Made by a program: the position numbers and the translations under genes. The notes beneath the pieces are model-generated. The model did not search any database. It saw nothing but the letters and a program-made list of their open reading frames with translations, and was not told where the DNA came from. Below are positions 37,268 through 45,443 of a stretch of 64,000 bases of DNA, piece after piece (within the stretch, counting starts at the first letter, position 1; the number at the start of each line of letters is the position of its first letter). The stretch is from Flavobacteriaceae bacterium. Its GTDB lineage: Bacteria > Bacteroidota > Bacteroidia > Flavobacteriales > Flavobacteriaceae. The DNA lies in assembly GCA_017858055.1 (NCBI GenBank), contig JAFMCA010000002.1, forward strand, positions 42,263 through 106,262, in the 5' to 3' direction.

Positions 37268-38791
37268 TTAGTCGTGAACTTCTAGGGTATTGCCAAGAGG
37301 GTAGTTGGGACGGTTGATTCTTCCTTTTAAATCGCCGTTTTCTAATTTAAGGACACCACGAGGGCATACGGTAGCACAGATGCCACACCCCACACAAGAA
37401 GAACGCACGATGTTTTCTCCTCGTTGGGCATAAGCCCTTACGTCAATTCCCATTTCACAATAACTAGAACAATTTCCACAGGATATGCACTGACCGCCGT
37501 TGGTTGTGATTCTGAATCGGGAGAGTAAGCGTTGTTGTAATCCCAATAGGGCTGCCATCGGGCAACCAAAGCGACACCATACCCGACTTCCTAAGAAAGG
37601 GTAAAAACCGACCCCTAAAACTCCAGAAAAAGCCGCTCCAATACCAAAGCCATACCATTTTTGAAAACTGTAGCTGTCTAAAAAGAGGATGTGGTATTGT
37701 CCTGAAAATGCTTGTATGCTCAGAACCAGGACAAGTACGCTACCCAAGCTGACTAGAGTGTATTTGGCGTCTTTTCCTAAGCCGTTGCTATTCCAAAAAA
37801 AGAGCACCAGCATGGTGATCAACAGTATACTGACCACAACGCCAATAAATTGCTTTCGGGTGATAAAACTCAATTCGGGATGATCCGATAAAAACGACCA
37901 TAAAGCAGCAACGGTAGTAACCAATACAAAAACCAAAACCGCATGAATCATCCAACGTTCAAATTTCCAAACACTAATTTTTTTACTGGACAATTGACGG
38001 AACGGGTCGCCTGCGGTTTCTGCTAATGCTCCACATCCACAGACCCAAGAACAATACCAGCGTTTGCCATAACGGTAGGTGAGTAGGGGGGAGAGGATAA
38101 AGATCATCACCAGACCAAAAATTAGAAAAAACAGTCCCAAATTCCCACCGTCAAGTAGGTTTTTCAAATGCCACTGATCGAAAAAATAGTAGTTTAAAGG
38201 CCACATATTTTTTAAGTCCTTTGCAAAATAGGGAGTCTCTGGATTCAGTTTGGCAAGCAGTTCAGGGAGTATAAATGCAAAGCACAACTGAAAAAACATT
38301 ACGGATAGTGTCCGAAAAAGTTGGTAGCGTTGCCCCCAATATTTCCATATAAATTTGACCCCGAAAAGGAGTATGGCAAAAGTGTAGAGGGTTCCGTAGA
38401 GAAACCACTGGGTTGCCGCTTTGCCATTGAGCAGATAACTCAACGGATCAAAAAGAGCGACCATGCCTGTACTTTGTCCTTGAGCATTGTATCCAAGGAG
38501 CTCAGGATACCAATAGATGGCAATATAAAATGCGGTGAGTAAGAGGCCCAAGATCCAACCGGAGAGTCCTCGGGTAGTGAGTGCACTAAACCAAACGCCA
38601 TCATTTTTTATTCCTGCTAATGCGGTTCCGTACACGGTTCGAAAATAGAGCATTCCCCCCACGGTCATCAGGGCAAAGCTCAAAGAAAGAAACGCAACTT
38701 TATTGTCGTAAGGGATAAAAAGAGCAGTAGCAAGGAGGACAAATCCTACCACACCAATTCCTAGACTACTTTGTTTTTTTTGAGTGAGCAT
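37268..38791 (-). CDS. Membrane polyferredoxin, NosR/NapH-like 4Fe-4S protein
   Basis: A 507-residue protein with about ten membrane helices. Cys motifs lie at loops: WYCSWVCGCGALAE, WCRFGCPMAALLG, and two ferredoxin-type 4Fe-4S sets near the C-terminus, CISCGNCSSYC and CVGCGICATVCPRG. This is the NosR/NapH/RnfC-like membrane electron-transfer layout with a cytoplasmic C-terminal domain. It follows the FAD oxidoreductase by 10 bases, so the pair could pass electrons between an NAD(P)H oxidoreductase and a membrane acceptor. The partner enzyme is not identified. Confidence 0.82.
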   Translation of the reverse strand: MLTQKKQSSLGIGVVGFVLLATALFIPYDNKVAFLSLSFALMTVGGMLYFRTVYGTALAGIKNDGVWFSALTTRGLSGWILGLLLTAFYIAIYWYPELLGYNAQGQSTGMVALFDPLSYLLNGKAATQWFLYGTLYTFAILLFGVKFIWKYWGQRYQLFRTLSVMFFQLCFAFILPELLAKLNPETPYFAKDLKNMWPLNYYFFDQWHLKNLLDGGNLGLFFLIFGLVMIFILSPLLTYRYGKRWYCSWVCGCGALAETAGDPFRQLSSKKISVWKFERWMIHAVLVFVLVTTVAALWSFLSDHPELSFITRKQFIGVVVSILLITMLVLFFWNSNGLGKDAKYTLVSLGSVLVLVLSIQAFSGQYHILFLDSYSFQKWYGFGIGAAFSGVLGVGFYPFLGSRVWCRFGCPMAALLGLQQRLLSRFRITTNGGQCISCGNCSSYCEMGIDVRAYAQRGENIVRSSCVGCGICATVCPRGVLKLENGDLKGRINRPNYPLGNTLEVHD

Positions 38792-38801
38792 TGTTTTTTT
38801 A

Positions 38802-40121
38802 TTATAGCCTAAAGGCGATTTTAGATTTTTTTAATTCCCATGCATTTTGAATTTGCGAGCTGTAATTCTCAGAAAACTCCGGATCAAAAAATGCCGTATC
38901 GATTCTTTTGACCACTTCATTCACACTAGATCGCTTCCGTATCCATTCGTCGAAAAAGGCATGACGCAAGCGAATACCCAAGCTGTGTCCTCCCAAGAGC
39001 TGGAGGGTTTTCGGATGAAAACTCAGTCGTAAGGCACAATTTTTTAAGGGATGCTGCCAATAGAATTGGTCTTCTTTTTTCGCGTCTGGAGCGTTACTTA
39101 CTTGTCCATAGGTTTGGTATTCGATATCGAAAAACTTTGCAGAGTTAAACCAGGGGCCGGGTTGGTATGCCGTTTTATTCCCAGCGAGAGTTTGCGCCAA
39201 AGTTTCGCCCATCATCCGACCGGTATACCAAACCGCCTCGATCGCTCTTCTGCCGGGGTGAGGTTCCCGCTGCTCTGCACAATCCCCTACCGCATAAACG
39301 TTGGGGAGGTTGGTTTCTAAATACCGATTCACTAAAATCCCTTTCCCCAGTTCCAGTCCACTCCCTTTTAGGAAGTCCACATTGGGAGAGACTCCTACAG
39401 CAAGTCCCACAAATTGGGAACGGTAAAAGTTGCCGAAACTGGTTCTTACAGCGCATACTCGGCCTGAGGCATCGCCCTCGATGGAACCCAATTGGGTTTC
39501 CAATTGTAAATCGATTCCATGAGCCAGGATATGTTGGTTGATCATTTCCGATTCTTCTGGAGGGAGGACCGTATTCCAGAAACTGGATTCTCGAACAAAA
39601 AAATGCACTTTTTTCCCCCTAGAGTGGAGCATTTCTACTAATTCAATGCCAATTAATCCTCCGCCCACTACGGTTGCCTCTTCTATAGTGTCCGACCATT
39701 TTTCGAGGCTGTCCAAGTCTTTTTTGTGATACAGTCCTTGAACCGCATCAAGGTCTTGTCCGGGCCAGCCAAAACGATTGGGTACGGAGCCACAGGCCAA
39801 AACCAAACGGTCGTAGTGTAAAGTGGATTGATCTTCAAAAACAAGTTGTTGCTTCTCAGCGTCCAATTGGATTACCCGCTTTTGAACTAAATCAATTTTA
39901 TTTTTTTTCCAAAAATCAGCTTCGTAGGGTTGGGTATGCTCAAACTGCAGATGACCCATATACACATACATTAAAGCGGTTCTGGAAAAAAAATAGGGGG
40001 TTTCTTCAGAAATCACGGTAAGGGATTCCTCTGTTTGTTTTCGGAGCAGACGCGCAGTCGTAATGCCTGAAATGCCATTGCCTAATACAACGATTGATTT
40101 TTTGGGAGCTTCCGTGATCAT
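38802..40121 (-). CDS. NAD(P)/FAD-dependent oxidoreductase
   Basis: A 439-residue pyridine nucleotide-disulfide-type flavoprotein. The FAD motif is VVLGNGISGITTARLL near 11, the NAD(P) motif ATVVGGGLIGIELVEML near 150, and YAVGDCAEQRE near 290. Unlike dihydrolipoamide dehydrogenase it has no redox CxxxxC. It resembles the NirB-N/rubredoxin reductase-like group. Within the arsenosugar-type array, it could reduce the neighbouring polyferredoxin; direction and substrate are not known. Confidence 0.85.
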   Translation of the reverse strand: MITEAPKKSIVVLGNGISGITTARLLRKQTEESLTVISEETPYFFSRTALMYVYMGHLQFEHTQPYEADFWKKNKIDLVQKRVIQLDAEKQQLVFEDQSTLHYDRLVLACGSVPNRFGWPGQDLDAVQGLYHKKDLDSLEKWSDTIEEATVVGGGLIGIELVEMLHSRGKKVHFFVRESSFWNTVLPPEESEMINQHILAHGIDLQLETQLGSIEGDASGRVCAVRTSFGNFYRSQFVGLAVGVSPNVDFLKGSGLELGKGILVNRYLETNLPNVYAVGDCAEQREPHPGRRAIEAVWYTGRMMGETLAQTLAGNKTAYQPGPWFNSAKFFDIEYQTYGQVSNAPDAKKEDQFYWQHPLKNCALRLSFHPKTLQLLGGHSLGIRLRHAFFDEWIRKRSSVNEVVKRIDTAFFDPEFSENYSSQIQNAWELKKSKIAFRL

Positions 40122-40241
40122 CTCACTAAGATACGTTTTTTAGGTCAATAATTTTATTTGTACCTTTATTAAACCTATTTTTTTGAAGCGAAATTTCTTT
40201 AGATATTTTAATTCATTGGAAACACTTTTAACCCCAAAACG

Positions 40242-40346
40242 ATGACAAAATCCAAGGTGAATTTATGGACTCAGACGACCGATTCTTATCCTACTTCTAA
40301 CCTAGAATTCAAACCCTGGTATCCAACCCATCCCATTTTTATGTAA
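40242..40346 (+). CDS. Possible 34-residue small ORF
   Basis: An ATG at 40242 opens 34 codons ending TAA at 40344-40346, in a 264-base gap between divergent genes. The product is hydrophilic, rich in Thr, Pro and aromatics, and ends KPWYPTHPIFM. No domain is recognised and no promoter is clear. It lies 39 bases before a small membrane protein on the same strand, so the two could be co-transcribed. Chance is a real alternative. Confidence 0.3.
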   Translation: MTKSKVNLWTQTTDSYPTSNLEFKPWYPTHPIFM

Positions 40347-40385
40347 ACCTCTAATCCCCCATTTTGTAACCTAAATCTTTACCCT

Positions 40386-40577
40386 ATGCTCTACTTCTTA
40401 TATGCCGTTTTTTTTGTGTGTTGTATTCTCATTTTTAAAAGAATTTTAAGCGAATTTGAAAGCGGATTCGATTGGTTTTCAGGAACACTGTATGCCCTCA
40501 TTTTTCTTATTTCTTGTTCCCTCGTATGGATCTTCATTTTTGGGATTTACTATGCCGCTGTAGGCGAAATGTTCTAG
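40386..40577 (+). CDS. Small two-helix membrane protein
   Basis: A 63-residue product with two hydrophobic segments, about 2-20 and 34-58, joined by a polar turn (RILSEFESGFDWF). I do not recognise the family. It runs on the plus strand, opposite to all flanking genes of the arsenosugar-type array. Its end overlaps the TIGR04283-type gene by 4 bases, tail to tail. It could be a small subunit of a membrane redox complex, but nothing demonstrates this. Confidence 0.5.
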   Translation: MLYFLYAVFFVCCILIFKRILSEFESGFDWFSGTLYALIFLISCSLVWIFIFGIYYAAVGEMF

Positions 40578-41281
40578 CGAACAAAGGTGCCGTAATACCG
40601 GTAAAGAAATTGCGGACCTGCACCAAGCCAGTGAGAAAAATGCATTATTCCAAAGTGAATAAGCAGCCGCAGCGTCCCGTTTTCATAAAACCGTCGAGAG
40701 GAGGTTAGAATTTTTTGAGGCAACACCCGAAACTTCACTTTTCGATACAATCGTTTAATCAAATCCAGGTCTTCACATACTTTAAAGCGGGTGTCGTATC
40801 CGCCCAGTTCTTGAAAAAGCTCTCGATGCACAAAGAGCGACTGATCTCCCCCTCTGCACAAGAGATGATTCCATCGACTTCCTGCTGCAGCCCTCCGAAG
40901 CAGCCAATTCGCGTGATCAAAAACCAACTGAAAGCAACCGGCTTGACATCCAGCCTCAAGGGCTTGAGCGATTTGCAAATCAAAATGGTGAGGTAATTTG
41001 CTGTCCACATGGACAAAATACAACCCAGCTGTCGTGGATTGTTCGGCTCCGAAATTCATCTGATGCCCCCGACCCCTTTGGGTCTGAAAACCCCCTTCGC
41101 TCCAATTTTGCTGAATCCATTCCCAACTGCCGTCGGTACTTCCCCCATCCACTAAGATGATTTTTTGAGGTGTTTTCCACTGTTTTTGAAGGTGAGAAAG
41201 AAATTGGGGGAGCAATTCTATTTCATTCAACACAGGGACAATGACGGTGAGTTGAATCTTATTCGTTAAGGCTCCAGTCAT
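40574..41281 (-). CDS. TIGR04283-type arsenosugar-associated glycosyltransferase
   Basis: A 235-residue soluble GT2 enzyme: VIVPVLNEIELLPQFLSHL, VDGGSTDGSWEWIQ, a VHVDSKLP metal site and FQELGGYDTRFKVCEDLDL. The family co-occurs with the radical SAM ArsS and TIGR04282 proteins, and current annotation ties it to arsenosugar biosynthesis. It would transfer a sugar or arsenosugar to an acceptor, but neither is defined. It overlaps the DUF547 gene by 23 bases. Confidence 0.85.
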   Translation of the reverse strand: MTGALTNKIQLTVIVPVLNEIELLPQFLSHLQKQWKTPQKIILVDGGSTDGSWEWIQQNWSEGGFQTQRGRGHQMNFGAEQSTTAGLYFVHVDSKLPHHFDLQIAQALEAGCQAGCFQLVFDHANWLLRRAAAGSRWNHLLCRGGDQSLFVHRELFQELGGYDTRFKVCEDLDLIKRLYRKVKFRVLPQKILTSSRRFYENGTLRLLIHFGIMHFSHWLGAGPQFLYRYYGTFVR

Positions 41282-41951
41282 AGGGTAAATAATCTATTTT
41301 TGGATTGTCAAGTTCAATTCCACTGTGGGTTTGAATAAAATCGAGCCGCTCGGATTTGGAACCAAAATCTTTGCCGAACCACAAAAATATTTTTGACAAT
41401 TCAAGCTGGTCAGGGAGCAGCTTATTTTTGGAGGGGTCGAGTAAAAACTCTCGAGTAACCTGATTCAACTGAGCTTCCAGCTGTTTTTCCTGATAGGCTG
41501 CGTTTAGCAATCGGGGGCAGGAAGCAGAGGCACAATTGATCGCAAAATGAATCCGTGGCTCGTCCATCTTTCGCAGGATTTGATGTTCGATATCACCAAG
41601 GGTATAGTTTTTATCTTGTACGCTAAAACAGTTGGTATCCCAAGGGGCGTTGAGGTCTTTGATACTTTTGAGTGGGTAATTCGCCAGAATTAATTGTACG
41701 GTGAGGGCATTATAGGCATTGATCCAATAGGCGAGTACGGCTTCTTTGGAGGCCGATTCCAGCGGGGGGAGTTCTGCTAAGGTAAGGAGGTAGGCATCCA
41801 AATTTTCTTTTTCTGTTAGCCAGTTTTGATAATCCACTTGGCCGTTTTCACTGACGTATTTTTCCAACATTTGATTCCAACGGAAGTGTTTGTTTTTTTG
41901 AGCGTTCAATTGAAAAGCACAAAAAACGAATAGGAGGAGTATTTTTTTCAT
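41259..41951 (-). CDS. DUF547 domain protein, exported
   Basis: A 230-residue protein with a signal peptide (MKKILLLFVFCAFQLNA), so probably periplasmic. The DUF547 signatures are LAYWINAYNALTVQLIL around 70-85 and HFAINCASASCPRLLNAAY around 135-153, the latter with two conserved Cys. The family's function is unknown; a cysteine-protease-like fold has been suggested for it in general, which I cannot check here. It recurs in bacterial clusters with ArsM/ArsS. Confidence 0.85.
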   Translation of the reverse strand: MKKILLLFVFCAFQLNAQKNKHFRWNQMLEKYVSENGQVDYQNWLTEKENLDAYLLTLAELPPLESASKEAVLAYWINAYNALTVQLILANYPLKSIKDLNAPWDTNCFSVQDKNYTLGDIEHQILRKMDEPRIHFAINCASASCPRLLNAAYQEKQLEAQLNQVTREFLLDPSKNKLLPDQLELSKIFLWFGKDFGSKSERLDFIQTHSGIELDNPKIDYLPYDWSLNE

Positions 41952-41969
41952 GGGGGATTTTTTTTGGGG

Positions 41970-42938
41970 TTAACAACAACCTCCTCCATCGTAGTGATAG
42001 GTAGAAGGAGAGATAAAAAGATCGTTTCTGTTTAATGCAGCGAGTGCCCCCGCCGTTTTATCACAGATAGCTAAGGGTTGATTTTGCAGGAGGACATGCC
42101 CATTTTTATCGTCAAAGAAAGGTTCAGCCCCAAAATAGATAGCGGCCTTACCTGTAAAAATACAGGGACCGTCCGCAGGCATCGGATCTTTGATTGCACA
42201 AATTTCAACACTTTCGATATAAAGGGTTTCTTGAGTAGCGTAATGGACGGGATCTAATATACGATACGGCCTTTTGGCGCGTACCTCTACCGTTCCAAAG
42301 CCCACTTCAGCGAGCAGCTTTAAATAGTCGTTAAGGGGGATGGATCCGGAGAGACATAAAGCGCGAAGGCGTTCGTCGTTGCGCAGCGTCGCATTCATCG
42401 GTTGTTCGCAGATGGGATCACTCATCACCAGTCGGCCATGAGGTTTTAACACCCGATACATTTCTTTTAAAGCCTGTTTCAATTCTTCTTGTTTAAAAAT
42501 ATTAAACAAACAATTTTGTGCCGCTACATCCATACTGGAATCCGCTACGGGCAATTGCAAAGCATCCCCTTTTTCTAAGCGGACAAAGTCCTTTTGAAAC
42601 CAGTCGTTTTGTGCCTCTGCGAGTTTAAAATTGGTTTGGCATGCGCTCAACATTTCCTCGACGACATCCACCCCAACAACGCCCTCTTTTTGTCTTGAAA
42701 AATAACTGAACTGCAACAATTCCATCCCTCCTCCTACACCGACATAGAGGATTTTGGGATTGTTAATCAAATCGCGAGGGTGTACCGTACTCCCACAACC
42801 GTAGTTCATCTCCTGCATTTCGAGAGGAATATGCAAGCCTGGAAATTGCCAAATGGGGGTGGTGGTACAACACAGTCCAACGTCGGGGGTAAGTGCTGCT
42901 TCCTTGTAAATATCTTTAGTCGTTTCTAAATAACTCAT
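41970..42938 (-). CDS. arsM: ArsM-type arsenite methyltransferase (arsenosugar branch)
   Basis: A 322-residue SAM methyltransferase (motif I is ILYVGVGGGMELLQ; VVGVDVVEEML, MYRVLKPHGRLVMSDP follow). Thiol-rich parts fit arsenic binding: GLCC at 21-24, a Cys in QNCLFN, and the C-terminal GGGCC. These, and the adjacent radical SAM and phosphorylase genes, place it in the ArsM group of arsenosugar clusters that make mono- and dimethylarsenite. ATG 42938 (MSYLETTKDI) is chosen over an upstream codon at 42980 inside the PNP end. It lies 19 bases after PNP. Confidence 0.87.
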   Translation of the reverse strand: MSYLETTKDIYKEAALTPDVGLCCTTTPIWQFPGLHIPLEMQEMNYGCGSTVHPRDLINNPKILYVGVGGGMELLQFSYFSRQKEGVVGVDVVEEMLSACQTNFKLAEAQNDWFQKDFVRLEKGDALQLPVADSSMDVAAQNCLFNIFKQEELKQALKEMYRVLKPHGRLVMSDPICEQPMNATLRNDERLRALCLSGSIPLNDYLKLLAEVGFGTVEVRAKRPYRILDPVHYATQETLYIESVEICAIKDPMPADGPCIFTGKAAIYFGAEPFFDDKNGHVLLQNQPLAICDKTAGALAALNRNDLFISPSTYHYDGGGCC

Positions 42939-42957
42939 GGCATAAATTTGATTAAAA

Positions 42958-43782
42958 TTAGTCGATTTGGGTTTGAGCAACTAAGCCTTTAACTATTTTT
43001 ATGAGGTTCGCTTCCCCTTTTTTTGCCATCGCCAAAATATCGGGGATGTCGATAGGTTGTAAGTGGTCTGGATCACAAACATCTGTCAAAACGGAAAAAG
43101 CAACCACCTCCAGTCCGAGCTGACGCGCCACGATAACTTCCGGCACGGTGGACATTCCTACTGCATCTGCTCCGATTAGTCTTAAATAGCGGTATTCCGC
43201 GGCGGTTTCCAGTTGGGGGCCTACTACGGCGACATACACCCCCTGATGCAATTCAATTTTTTCTTTTTTAGCTAGGGCAAGCGCTTGATGTTGGAGTTCT
43301 AGGGCATAGGGTGCACTCATGTCCACAAAACGTTCCCCTAAGGTTTCCATGCCTTTGAGGGCCAAGGGAGATCCGTCTTGAAGATTGAGGTGATCGGTGA
43401 GGAGCATTACCCCTCCTTTTTTAAAGTTGAGATTGAGGGCTCCAGCGGCATTGCTCATCAGGAGTCGTTTTCCACCCAGTGCAGCAAACACCCGAACCCA
43501 ATAGGTAATTTCAAAATAGGAATACCCCTCATAGCGATGAAAGCGTCCTTGAAAAGCAAGTATTTTTTTACCTTCAAGCCTGCCGTAAAGCAAGCGCCCT
43601 TTTTGGTAGGATTGAGTCGAGGTAGGAAAATGAGGAATTTCGGAATACGCAATGGATTCGATCAACTCGATGCCATCGGCCAGCCCGTCCAAGCCGGTTC
43701 CCAAAACAATTCCTAGGGAAAGGCTGTCGATTCCTTTTTCTCTTAAAAAGCGAACACTGTCTTCAATTTGTTCCTTCATCAT
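42958..43782 (-). CDS. Purine nucleoside phosphorylase
   Basis: A 274-residue trimeric-type PNP: IVLGTGLDGLAD, a central FQGRFHRYEGYS phosphate/His site, LLMSNAAGALNLNFKKG and GADAVGMSTVPEVIVAR with FSVLTDVC. It cleaves purine nucleosides with phosphate. In this cluster the likely substrate is the dimethylarsinoyl-deoxyadenosine formed by ArsS, giving adenine and an arsenosugar 1-phosphate. Trimeric PNPs normally prefer 6-oxopurines, so that substrate is an inference. It overlaps the TIGR04282-type gene by 4 bases. Confidence 0.9.
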   Translation of the reverse strand: MMKEQIEDSVRFLREKGIDSLSLGIVLGTGLDGLADGIELIESIAYSEIPHFPTSTQSYQKGRLLYGRLEGKKILAFQGRFHRYEGYSYFEITYWVRVFAALGGKRLLMSNAAGALNLNFKKGGVMLLTDHLNLQDGSPLALKGMETLGERFVDMSAPYALELQHQALALAKKEKIELHQGVYVAVVGPQLETAAEYRYLRLIGADAVGMSTVPEVIVARQLGLEVVAFSVLTDVCDPDHLQPIDIPDILAMAKKGEANLIKIVKGLVAQTQID

Positions 43783-44405
43783 TTTTTTGGAGTTGGATTA
43801 AAATGTGCATGCAGACGGCTAACTAAATCTGGGTAAAGCAGCAGATCATCCACACAGTCAAGATCCGATTTTTCTTCCAAAAGCGCAATGCGTTTGGACA
43901 CTAAATCGTTGAGGCTGTCTCGGAGTACCCGATCGCTACTCCAGACCTTATCTCTAAAAAGGGCCTCCTGCAATGTTTTCATCCCGAGTAGATAATACCC
44001 GCCGTCTGTAGCTGGACCAAAGACTACTTCGGTGCCGTCCAGGGCACTGAGCGCACCTTCGAGTAGGCTTTGATTGATCCCCCAAAGGTCTGTTCCGATT
44101 CCAACGATTTTGGGATAGCCTTGTGTAAAACCCCAACGAAAGGCAGCCTCCATCCGTTCGCCTAAATCCGAGCCCTGCTGTTTTGTTTTGGGAAACCGCT
44201 GAAAACAATTTCCAAATTCTGTGGCAGCACCTCCCGCATAAAAAATATGGACATCACCGCTACATTGTTGCAGCACCGCATCCGTTCGGTCTAACAATTG
44301 CTGATAGATCCACAGCGCTTTTTCCTCTCCCAAATCGTTTGCCAGTCGGGTTTTTACCTTGCCGATTTGAGGTGTTTTTGCAAATACGAGGAGAAGTGTT
44401 TTCAG
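43779..44405 (-). CDS. TIGR04282-type transferase (DUF2064), non-canonical start
   Basis: A protein of about 209 residues of the DUF2064 family (GT-A fold, close to CofC/MobA nucleotidyltransferases). From TTG 44333 the sequence starts within the domain. Upstream in the same frame, to 44405, it encodes the missing first strand and loop (LLLVFAKTPQIGKVKTRL), which is the nucleotide-binding signature. Between an upstream in-frame stop (44418-44420) and that strand there is no ATG, GTG or TTG; CTG at 44405 is the only near-cognate start. Later landmarks: GSDLGERMEAAF, GIGTDLWGIN, FGPATDGGYYLLG. A frameshift from the ATG at 44430 is an alternative. Confidence 0.78.
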   Translation of the reverse strand: MKTLLLVFAKTPQIGKVKTRLANDLGEEKALWIYQQLLDRTDAVLQQCSGDVHIFYAGGAATEFGNCFQRFPKTKQQGSDLGERMEAAFRWGFTQGYPKIVGIGTDLWGINQSLLEGALSALDGTEVVFGPATDGGYYLLGMKTLQEALFRDKVWSSDRVLRDSLNDLVSKRIALLEEKSDLDCVDDLLLYPDLVSRLHAHFNPTPKK

Positions 44406-44481
44406 CTTGCTTAAGGATTAATTTGTGCATGCAAAATAAGCAATACCCGCCAAAGATGCAGCGGATTTCCTTCTTCTTTGC

Positions 44482-45171
44482 TTAACTTCTAAAGTTTTTT
44501 AGCGCTTCGAGTCGCATGGCAAAAGGGACGTGCTGGTGTTTGAATTCGTAAAGATCAAATTTGCCCTGTTTTACATGAGTAAGTGGAGCTTCAGAAGGGC
44601 TAGCTTGGAGCAGAGGCTTAATTTTATGGGCTAGGGAATGCGCTATTTTTAGTTGGATGTTGCCGTAGTACAATTCGGTAATGAGGTGAACGGGACGGTA
44701 GCGTTTAAAGATCTCTTTTTCTGCTTTGAGAGACAGTTGATCCAGATTTTTCTGAAGCAGTATACGCCATTTATTACTTAATACATGAGCATGAATACGA
44801 TAAAAAGCAAACTGGATTTCCGATTTCAGTGTGGTGTCCGATTGGAAAAGTTGAACCACCGGATGGTGAAAGGAAAGAGTAAAACGCCGATCTGTCTCGA
44901 TCTGAAGATCTCCCAATTCAGCGGGAATCAGTTCGTCCGATTCAAAAAAGGACATGGCCTCCCGCCATTGCCTTTCGTTTACGATCCCTTCGACTAAAAA
45001 AACATTGTAAATGTTATTGGGCAATCCCTTTCGACTTAACAAAGGGGCTCTCTTTTTACGACGCCAAACCAAATCCCCCAAAGAGATGTCTGCGTGTGCC
45101 GCCGGGATCAAATCCAAATCGTAGTGTCTCTTAAATTGGTGTATATACATCTTGGGTTGTTTCAAATCCAA
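44482..45171 (-). CDS. Unidentified 229-residue protein
   Basis: I do not recognise this protein. It has no signal peptide or membrane helix. It is basic, rich in Lys, Arg, His, Phe and Leu, and looks mostly alpha-helical in the second half, where KNLDQLSLKAEKEIFKRYR and KIAHSLAHKIKPL occur. The first half has the phrase DLDLIPAAHADISLGDLVW and repeated hydrophobic/acidic alternation. It heads the minus-strand arsenosugar-type array, 76 bases before the TIGR04282-type start, so may belong to the pathway. Confidence 0.75.
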   Translation of the reverse strand: MDLKQPKMYIHQFKRHYDLDLIPAAHADISLGDLVWRRKKRAPLLSRKGLPNNIYNVFLVEGIVNERQWREAMSFFESDELIPAELGDLQIETDRRFTLSFHHPVVQLFQSDTTLKSEIQFAFYRIHAHVLSNKWRILLQKNLDQLSLKAEKEIFKRYRPVHLITELYYGNIQLKIAHSLAHKIKPLLQASPSEAPLTHVKQGKFDLYEFKHQHVPFAMRLEALKNFRS

Positions 45172-45443
45172 AAGTCACTTAAATCCTGAGCTTGGTTCTA
45201 CAGAAGAGGAGCGAAGCCGAAACAAGGGCCTTGAATTACTTTGTGGAAAGTAGTTTAAATACCGCAATTGTAGAACTTCAAATGTATAAACGGTGTGATA
45301 AATGAAACCATCGGTAAAAAGCACTAATGCTGGAAAAAGGCAGTAAAAATTTTTAAGTAAAGAGTTTTATACGTTTTGTTTTTTTGCGTCTTTCCAAATA
45401 AAATAGATGTAGCTACTAATGCTCTTATGAGGAGTTTATTTTG
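45172..45443. other. Intergenic region, no gene seen
   Basis: 272 bases without a convincing reading frame. On the minus strand, 45279-45286 reads TACATTTG, a -7 match for the unidentified protein, though over 100 bases upstream of its ATG and without a -33 element. The right end adjoins the tail of the GIY-YIG gene, whose last codons (45444-45540) read like a mobile or repeated intergenic sequence. Confidence 0.5.

Noticed and set aside
44183..44485. 100-codon plus-strand frame across the TIGR04282-type gene
   Set aside because: Antisense to conserved coding sequence, no motif.
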